A stretch of DNA of 64,000 bases from Tetradesmus obliquus (taxonomy: Eukaryota; Chlorophyta; Chlorophyceae; Sphaeropleales; Scenedesmaceae). Shown here piece by piece: positions 56,423 to 64,000 of this stretch. A model generated the notes under the pieces. It saw only the letters and a list, made by a program, of their open reading frames with translations. It had not been told where the DNA came from and ran no database searches. The position numbers and the translations under genes were made by a program. Each line of letters begins with the position of its first letter. Within the stretch, counting starts at the first letter, position 1. The stretch lies in the NCBI GenBank assembly GCA_030272155.1, contig CP126204.1, positions 1,479,501-1,543,500 on the forward strand, in the 5' to 3' direction.

Positions 56423-58419
56423 ATGACTTCCCATTTCAAGGCAGCTGGACACTCAGGCACGCTGCCATGTGTGCCCCTCCTCTTCTAAATGATAGCCGTG
56501 CCTAGTGGAGGCGCCAGTGAGCAGCTTCCAAGACAGAGAAGCATCTTTTCTGGGCCGTGTTTCAAATTAACATAGATCAGATTGATGGTGTGACTGCATT
56601 GTGACGCGCCAGTGCCATCTGCACATCCGTGACAACACATGTACAGTAGTGGTGCTGGCACATTGCACCCTGAACAGCTGTTGATTATACTTGCATTTCA
56701 ACACGCCCGCACAGGGTGCAGTCATAAATTTGATCACCATCATGTCCTTGCTCTTGGGGATATTTCTCCCACAATGTGCTGACTAGGCACATCCGTTGCA
56801 GCATCCTTTCAGGCAGTGGTTTCATGCAAAAATGCTGCAGCGGTCGGGTAGCTTTCAGGTCCCTTGAGTGTTTGATACCATGGTAGTTTTTCATATTTTG
56901 TGGCAGAAGCTTAGTGCAGAGGAGGGGCCGACGATAGGATGAGGAGCATGTTGCCAGGCACCTGATCACTGAGTTGAGGACATTGCAGATAGACTGAACA
57001 CGATCATTTTAGACAGCCATACGCTGCATTGTTGAGCAGTACATTGGTTGTGAGCTGACGGGCTCTCAGGCACAGCTGGTCTGTTTGTACTCAGGCCTCA
57101 TGAGGTCACACAGACCAGCTTGCAGCTGATGCTCTGGGCTGATGTCCACACCTTGACGTTGACTGGCACTGCAGAGACTGTGGCTGTCCTTTGAGCATTG
57201 CACGATAGAAGTGATGTGTGAGGTGAGTTTGCAGGCAAATGCTCCTGCTTTTCACCATTGGTGTTAGACGGCTGAGGTCTGTGGTACGTTACGTTTCAAT
57301 TGAACGCTGTGCTGCAGCCCAAGTGGTCCGATGTGCATTGTGCCTGGACCAGTTGTCGCTGCTTGTGATTAGCAAATTCACCTGGTGCATGAGCCTGCAG
57401 TGCGTGGTGCTGTGTTGCGGTTTCACGCCCGCCAGCACGTTTTGCAGGTGAAGCGATGCACTTGCTGTGGCTTTCTTGTGCTGCATGTGCTAGCACCATT
57501 GCCTTGACGGTGGCGTCACCGACGGGCACAGCAGCAGTATCTTAGCCACCGGAACGTGCGAGGGTGCATGCACCAATCTTGTTAGTAGATAACATCTACA
57601 GGCTGCTCAGACTGCTGCTGTGAGCTCACATCAGCCTGCATGTGCTCTTGCAGCAATTTTCATGCAGCCTTGTTGATGCCGGCACAAGTCACAGCCCTCA
57701 TAGCAGTCATTTGAAAGTGATCATGGTAACCTTTTCCTGTTGCTGCTGACGGCAGTAAACTGCGGCCCGCCCACGGGCAGTGCTGTGCTTATGGTCTTGC
57801 AATTGCAGCGAAGGCTCTTGTTGCTTTTCCTACTAGGGTAAGGCTAGCCTAGGCTACGTGCCGCAGTTATCACTGCATGCAGAGCTGCGCAGCTCTGATC
57901 GGATTAATCCGCAGCACATGCTAATCTGAGGTTCAGCAGCCACGGTGGCCTTTCGGGGGACCACTTCTTGCCATGTGAGTGCGCATTATGTTGCATGATG
58001 CTGATGCTTGTAATGAATGCAATTCGGCAACTTTCCTTATATCAGAGCGAGGGCACGGAGTTGCCAGCGTTCAAACATTTCATTCACATGGTGTCAACCA
58101 CGTGCAAGAGGTGGCTGCTCCCGCTCTATATTTGAAGGGTTGCAACCCTACAGTGACAGGCACTCTTACAGTGCCGTTTGCACTTCAGTAGAACAGCCCG
58201 CAGATGCACAACACATGCAGCACATCACCAAAGCTCCTGTTTTTGCTTGTGCACGGCCCAAGGCCACACTGATACACACACCAACCACATCTCATAGCAG
58301 CAGCAGCAGCAGCAGCAGCTGCTGCAGAGCAGTCGTCAACAACCCGTGCTGCTGCTGCATCCGGCCCACCCAACTCACTACACAGTCTGCTACACATGCG
58401 TCCCCTGTACAGGGAGTAG
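56423..58419. other. Two-kilobase gap between convergent genes
   Basis: The region holds the 3' ends of the cysteine-rich and seryl-tRNA synthetase genes. I see no further open frame with gene-like features, no RNA gene and no LINE or satellite sequence. TTACA near 58,164 (TGTAA on the minus strand) could be the seryl-tRNA synthetase poly(A) signal. Confidence 0.45.
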
Positions 58420-61400
58420 CTAGCTGCTGGCGCCTGCTGCTGCTGCTGCTGCCGCCACTGCTGCCTCAATATCTGCCTTAGGCTTGTCCACCACCTTGCC
58501 CTTAGCATCAAACATCTTCCTGAAAGGAATGAAGCTAATCCCTGGCAGAAAGGGCTGCAGGCATGGTGGCACATTCACACCATCCGGTGTCTGGTAGTTT
58601 TCCAGCACGCAGCACAGCGTGCGCTCCGTGGCGCTGAGCGTGCTGTTGAGCATGTGCACGAATGCATTCTTCTGCTCGCCGCCAGCTGCAGTCTTGGGCT
58701 GGCGCATGCGGATGTCCAGCCGGCGCGACTGCAGGAGGGAAGGTTGCAGCAGGGCAGCAGCAGCGGCAGCAGGGATGTTGCAGAAATGCACTGCATGGGG
58801 TACACAACTTGACATGTGCATGCACACAACGTGTGCACTGAGACGCTCAGCAGCCCTGCGCTGCTTGATGCTTGGTTCACATGTTCTGAATTGCGCCGTT
58901 TCTAGTGCTTGTGGCATGCAAGCATGCGTGTAGCCGTGCTGCCGCCAGCATGTGCTGCATGCGGTCCGCACCTGGTAGTCTGTGCAGTTGGAGCATGAGA
59001 CCAGCTCACGGAAGGTCTTGCTGGCGGGGAACCATGCCTCCAGGTCGTACTTCTTGGCGGCAGCGTTGTTGAGCTCGCCAGACACAATGTTCACCACGCG
59101 GTACGGCAGACCCAGCGCCTGGCAGCAGCACGCAGCACGTGATACATCATAAGCCGTGCACCAGCTGTGTAATGCATGAGTAGATGATTGGTGAGTAAAA
59201 ACTTCACTAGTGGAAGGGGTACCGGCAGCAAGCACAGCAACCTGATACATGCTGAGCGTCCCGCACAAAACGCAATGTTCACCACGCGGTAAGGCAGCAC
59301 CAGCGCCTAGGGTGGGAGCATCACACAGCGCATGGTACACCCAGATAAGAACCATTGAGGAGGGCAAGCGGCAGCAAGCGCAGTGACCTGATATACACTG
59401 AGCACCTCACGCAAGACACGCTGTTCACCATGCGGTAGGCAAGCATAGCGCCTGGGCAGCGGGTGCAGCGCACAGCGCACCAGAGACTACACTACTTGTG
59501 AGCATCACCAGCAGAAAGTAAAGCAACCCGAAACAAGCTGCGCAGCTTGTGCAAGTGGCAAGGCGCAAGGGCCATGTGGGAGTGCGCACGTGCATGTGGC
59601 ACGCAGGGCGATTGGCCAGTCATATTCCGGATGGCCGCTACGCACCGGCACTAACAATGTAATAAGATCCCTACCACAGAATGACTGGCATCCGTACAAT
59701 CTGCACAACAACCAAAAGATAGCAGCCTGCTTGGCTGCTCACGCCCAGGTTTGAAAACTAGCACATGTGGTATCAAACTTGTGGCCGCTTGCCTGGTCTG
59801 CATTTTTTGTTGCCTGGTCTGCATTGCCACAGTCTGACTGCCTGCCCTTCAACGCCTCAACCCAAAGGCTTAGGGTGGTGCTGTGGATCCCAGAAGAGTC
59901 TTGCGGTAAAACCATATCAGGTATGATGGGATTTTACCGCAAATCCCATATGAGAATCACAGCACCCTCCTCAGCCATGTGGGCGAGGCGTTGCGACTGC
60001 AACATATGCACCAGGTGCAATGCATTGAATCGCTAAAACATGCCTGGCTGCCTGCCTGCTAGGCAGCGACCCATTTGGGTGCAAGTCCTCAGCATTGCCC
60101 AGCATCTCACAAAACATGTGTATTTGCAGAATGCATTAAAGCAACAAGGATCGCCGGGTTCCAGTGTACAGCCCAGAGCTTCAGACCTGAACCTCATGGA
60201 CCTAAATCTCGTCAAAAAACTCAAAAGGCCGCCTCACGCACCTGGTAGAAGTCCTCTGCGTTGCCCAGCATCTCCTCCATGACCTGCCAGCTGTCATCAC
60301 CCTCAGGGCTGCAGATCACAAACTGCTCCACCTTCTCAAACTGGTGGATCCTGCACGGCAGGTGGCAGGCAAGTGCAAACGGCAGCAGGGCGCAGCATAG
60401 GTCGGCAGCTGGTACACGACTGTGTATCAGCACAAATGTGAACACCCACTAAGTCCTGAGGACTGTGTGGTGCAAAGACAGATAGCAATATGGTTTGGCG
60501 GTAGGTTCACAGCTGGAGTGAAACCCCCAACAAAATGAGCTGCGGATGCATAGAACATGTGACCAGGCATGCGCCTCACCTGAGGATGCCCACCACCCTC
60601 CTCCACCCCAGCCTTGACCCAAAGAAGCCCACCCAGGAAGCCCTCAATGCAGTACACAGCAGCACAAACCCCCAGGCCCCCTCACTTGAGGATGCCGAGC
60701 GTGTCGTGCCTTACTTCCACTTTCATCATGAAATTTCAAGAGCTGCAACTCCAGCAGCCGCTGCCGCTCCCCTCCACCACATATGTGTGGTGACTTGTTG
60801 TTTGCACCAGGCATGCGCCTCACCTGAAGCACCAGGCATGCGCCTCACCTGAAGATGCCCAGTGTGTCACCAGGCATGCGCCTCACCTGAAGATGCCCAG
60901 TGTTGTTTGCACCAGGCATGCGCCTCACCTGAAGATGCCCAGTGTTGTTTGCACCAGGCATGCGCCTCACCTGAAGATGCCCAGTGTTGTTTGCACCAGG
61001 CATGCGCCTCACCTGAAGATGCCCAGTGTTGTTTGCACCAGGCATGCGCCTCACCTGAAGATGCCCAGTGTGTCACCAGGCATGCGCCTCACCTGAAGAT
61101 GCCCAGTGTGTCACCAGGCATGCGCCTCACCTGAAGATGCCCAGTGTGTCACCAGGCATGCGCCTCACCTGAAGATGCCCAGTGTGTCACCAGGCATGCG
61201 CCTCACCTGAAGATGCCCAGTGTTGTTTGCACCAGGCATGCGCCTCACCTGAAGATGCCCAGTGTGTCGCGGCCGTGGCTGCCCACCTCCTTCCTGAAGC
61301 AGGTGCTGTAGCCCACCAGGCGCAGCGGCAGCTCGGCCTTCTCAAACCAGCCCTTGCGGTGCATCGCACACAGCGTCTGCTCGCTGGTGGCGATCAGGTA

Positions 61401-61442
61401 CTTGTCATCGCCCTCGCCTGGCCACACAGGCAAGTTGAGGTC

Positions 61443-61484
<42 letters not shown>

Positions 61485-63973
61485 TCAACACCAATGCAGG
61501 ACCAATTTTGCCCTTTGGCGATCAGATACTTGTCATCGCCCTCGCCTGGCCAAATCATTGGGAGTGGTCAGCAGCAGGCGACATCAGCAGGTCAGCATGC
61601 CGCACACAACAAGTAGCTGCTGTTCAAGCGCTGGTGCACACTTTGCCTGTTGCCGTGGAATTGAGCAGGCATTGCCTCAGCCGCCCGTCATTAGACGCGT
61701 GGCCCACATGTGACCTTGTAGAGCTCATCATCAAACTGGGACAGCTGCGCGCACTCCGCCATGATGTCCTGCTTCATGAAGAAGGGAGTGTGCACCAGGG
61801 CTGCCGCAAGCGTGACTCATTACCCACCTGTGACCTCGCACAGCTCATCTTCAACATGGCTGCAGCTGCCGCAGAGTATGTGTTGTGCACAACACAACAT
61901 CGCCATGCACACCGATACAGAAATGCCACCCCATCACATCAACCCTCCCTCACCTGTGACCTTGTAGAGCTCATCATCAAACTGGCTGAGCTGCGCGCAC
62001 TCTGCCATGATGTCCTGCTTCATGAAGAAGGGCGTGTGCACGGGCTTGTAGCCGCGCCGGAACGCAAAGTGCAGCGCGGCGTTGATGAGCGCCTGGTTGA
62101 GCAGCGGGCCCTCATTGGTCAGGTAGAAGCCGCGCCCGCCTGGGGGGATGAGGCAGCAGCAGCAGCAGCAGCGCAGGCGCACACATCACTGCTGTCAGAC
62201 ACTGTCAGAGGGCCGTAGTGGTGAGTAAGTGACTCTGGTGCTGCTGTCCCGCCTCAATACACGGCTCAGCCCTGCGCTCCCACCTCCACCTACTGCATCA
62301 CATGACAGCTGCCCCGCAGCGCTCCAAGTTCTATCAGTGACCCTGCCATGTCCAGCTGCCAAAGGCGGCTGCGCCAAAGTGTGTGCCAACTGCCTTGTAA
62401 CAACACACCCCCACTAGCCAGCCCCACAATCGCACCTGCCACTGCCGCGACCGCCTCCAGGTTGACAATGTCCAGCAGCGTGACAAGGTCCACGTGGTTG
62501 TACAGCTTCTCACCCTCTCACCTCACAGCAACTGCTGCACACAACTCCAAAATTGGCACCGTAGATACCGCCGCCTGCTGTTCCTGCTGCAGGAGATCTG
62601 ATCTGCAAGGGCTGGTTGCTAGGCTACCCGCCCCACAACAACAAGCCCATAACAGACCCCACCAGCCAGCCCCACAATCGCACCTGCCACTGCCGCGCCC
62701 GCCTCCAGGTTGACGATGTCCAGCAGTGTGACCAGGTCCACGTGGTTGTACAGCTTCTCACCCTCAGCAGCGCTGCGGGGACTGCCAAACTCGCGCACAA
62801 TGGCGTTGTTGTCCTGCGCAAAGAGACAGGTCACATCACACAGGATGTGGCAGGCATGAGTAGCTGACAGAGCAACACCCAGGCTAGTCTGCTGCGGCTG
62901 TTTGCGCTTCGTAGTGACCAGAGCCAGCTCTTGCAGCATGAGCACTAGCATCTTGCAGCGCTAGATGGCCCAGCTTCTGCACGCGCAAGGCATCAGCGGG
63001 CCATGCTTATCTGCCTCTGCAGCAGGCTGCGCTGAGAGCTGCTGCTGTGACAGCTTGCACTGCAGTGGCAGAAGCGCTGCTGCCTGTACGCTACTGCCTG
63101 CTGACGCAGCTTGGTGGTGCCTGCTGGTTTGGCCAGCTCCAGCTACGCTGCTGCAGCAACCCTCGCCCCTGGCCCCTGAGCAGCGAGGCAAAGCTGCACA
63201 TTGCATGGTCTGCAAGGCTGAGCACACATGCATCCTACCAGCCATGAACATAAGAACCGACAAGCTGGATCAAACCAAAACAGCAGCAGTCTCACATGCA
63301 CGCAGCATATATGATATATATCACGGCGTTCTCATCATGCCAAAACACAACACCTGCAACTGTGCTCAGCCAAGCAATACCTTGAGAAGAAGAGGCAGCA
63401 GCGTGCAATCACAACTGCATATTACTGCCGCCGCACACCTCATTGTCGTCAACGGGCACGCTGTCATGCACGAGGTTGCCAATGGGCACCAGCGCTGCAT
63501 CGCGCTCGCTGATGATCTGCTTCTCCTTCTCCTCCAGCTCAGCAATGCTGGCCTTCATGGCCTTGGTCTTGTCCTGCAGCTCGGTGGCATCCTGCTTGGC
63601 CTGCAGGAGCGGTCGTGAGACAGTTTGACTGACAGCAGCCTTGACACAGCATGAAAATGGTGTCATCGCTGCATGCAGGGCAGGACACACAGCTGCGGGC
63701 CAGCCACTGCCCTGATGATGATCACGCTGCAACAGCTTGCATGGCACTGCCCCTCCTGCAAGCGCTTTAGATGCTACATCATGCAGTTGTTTCCCATGGA
63801 GCAGTTGCAGCTGCTTCGCTGCAGCACTGCGATTCTGCTGGCTGCATGCGCTGGCTGCGGGAATCGACTGCTGGCTTCAGGCTGCTGCCTGCTGCAACAC
63901 ACCTTGCGCAGCTCAGCAATCTGCTTGTTCAGGGCATTGAACTCCTTCTTGACCTGGTCCAGCTCGAAACGAG
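58420..63973 (-). CDS. Cytosolic seryl-tRNA synthetase (first exon outside window)
   Basis: This enzyme charges tRNA-Ser (and tRNA-Sec) with serine using ATP. Exons seen: 63903-63973, 63439-63600, 62684-62813, 61954-62139, 61249-61417, 60242-60350, 58972-59118 and 58420-58728. They join in frame to about 427 codons; about 40-45 N-terminal residues lie beyond 64,000. The coiled-coil tRNA-binding arm is in the first two exons ([20 protein letters not shown], then [15 protein letters not shown]). Class II motif 1 is in [20 protein letters not shown], motif 2 in [19 protein letters not shown] with [16 protein letters not shown], and motif 3 near [19 protein letters not shown]. The ending ([21 protein letters not shown]) has a poly-Ala tail. 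[10 protein letters not shown] and [10 protein letters not shown] fit the eukaryotic cytosolic type rather than the organellar one. Many exon edges are duplicated in the introns. Confidence 0.93.
59083..59456 (-). repeat. Duplicated acceptor edge of a seryl-tRNA synthetase exon
   Basis: The start of the exon at 59,118 (GCGCTGGGTCTGCCGTACCG on the minus strand) is repeated in decayed form at about 59,270-59,310 and 59,421-59,456, each with some of the intron before it. Confidence 0.8.
59901..59949. other. Two overlapping, mutually exclusive hairpins in an intron
   Basis: TTGCGGTAAAA (59,901-59,911) pairs perfectly with TTTTACCGCAA (59,932-59,942). ATGGGATTT (59,926-59,934) pairs perfectly with AAATCCCAT (59,941-59,949). 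Because the arms overlap, only one can form at a time. It lies in the long intron of the seryl-tRNA synthetase gene. Confidence 0.75.
60807..61262 (-). repeat. Minisatellite of splice donors, 38/42-bp units
   Basis: Eleven units carry CGCCTCACCTGAAGATGCCC at 60,841, 60,879, 60,921, 60,963, 61,005, 61,047, 61,085, 61,123, 61,161, 61,199 and 61,241. Spacing is 38 bp (GTGTGTCACCAGG type) or 42 bp (GTGTTGTTTGCACCAGG type). On the minus strand each unit reads GGGCATCTTCAG|GTGAGGCGC, the end of the motif 2 exon and its donor; the last one (61,249) is the real junction. A shorter unit at 60,816 and a diverged one near 60,568 extend the series. Confidence 0.95.
61517..62042 (-). repeat. Duplicated edges of two neighbouring seryl-tRNA synthetase exons
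   Basis: The acceptor edge of the exon starting at 61,417 is repeated at about 61,517-61,556. The donor half of the exon ending at 61,954 (about 90 bp) is repeated at about 61,709-61,798, with a decayed shorter piece near 61,826-61,858. Confidence 0.85.
62421..62765 (-). repeat. Duplicated donor edge of a seryl-tRNA synthetase exon
   Basis: About 98 bp covering the donor and last two thirds of the exon ending at 62,684 are repeated about 248 bp downstream in the intron (62,421-62,520), with few changes. Confidence 0.88.
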
Positions 63974-64000
63974 CTGCAGCAGCCAAATGATGTACAGGAG

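Noticed and set aside
56423-58419. Additional gene between the cysteine-rich gene and seryl-tRNA synthetase
   Set aside because: Open frames are short and without recognisable composition or splice structure.
60807-61262. CRISPR-like array of regular repeats
   Set aside because: Spacers are not unique; units are 38/42-bp tandem copies of an exon-intron junction in a eukaryotic gene.
29301-64000. tRNA, rRNA or 7S RNA genes
   Set aside because: I found no cloverleaf A/B box pair or rRNA/7S core motif by eye. A dedicated covariance search would be needed to exclude them.

Overview
The window comes from the nuclear genome of a green alga, probably a chlorophyte (Chlorophyceae/Sphaeropleales or Trebouxiophyceae). 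The genes are rich in short introns with GT..AG ends. CAG/CTG triplet runs are pervasive. One gene encodes a plastid-targeted SLOW GREEN 1-like TPR protein, and the mobile element is an L1-type LINE that resembles the algal Zepp family. Placement below 'green alga' is inference.

Left part, 1-29,300: a nest of one LINE family and one satellite, with no host gene. A full-length, apparently intact element (about 5,221-13,896) carries ORF1 and ORF2 joined by a TAATG stop/start overlap and ends in poly(A). Around it lie many 5'-truncated copies in both orientations, several inserted into the poly(A) tail of an earlier copy. Target-site duplications of about 9-15 bp can be read directly. Some insertions consist of the poly(A) tail only. 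The LINE debris is interleaved with about 19 units of a 312-333 bp satellite, and compound LINE/satellite blocks have been re-duplicated. Zepp-like nests of this kind mark centromeres in other green algae, so this may be a (peri)centromere edge; that is inference.

Right part, 29,301-64,000: a gene-dense arm with six genes. They are SRP72 (minus, 14 exons, in-frame sum 694 aa), a MYND-finger protein (plus, divergent from SRP72, with an early in-frame stop), a GEX1/KAR5-type nuclear-fusion membrane protein (minus), a SLOW GREEN 1-like TPR protein (plus, divergent, 10 exons, 480 aa), a small secreted cysteine-rich protein of unknown function (plus, 7 exons, 228 aa), and cytosolic seryl-tRNA synthetase (minus, first exon beyond the right edge). 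They serve unrelated housekeeping roles: protein targeting, translation, plastid biogenesis and karyogamy. No operon-like logic is expected.

Two features run through the arm. First, (CTG)n runs repeatedly lie in the sense strand just upstream of 3' splice sites. Second, exon edges with their splice sites have been tandemly duplicated into the neighbouring introns in at least four genes. The most striking case is a roughly 11-unit minisatellite of splice donors in the seryl-tRNA synthetase gene.
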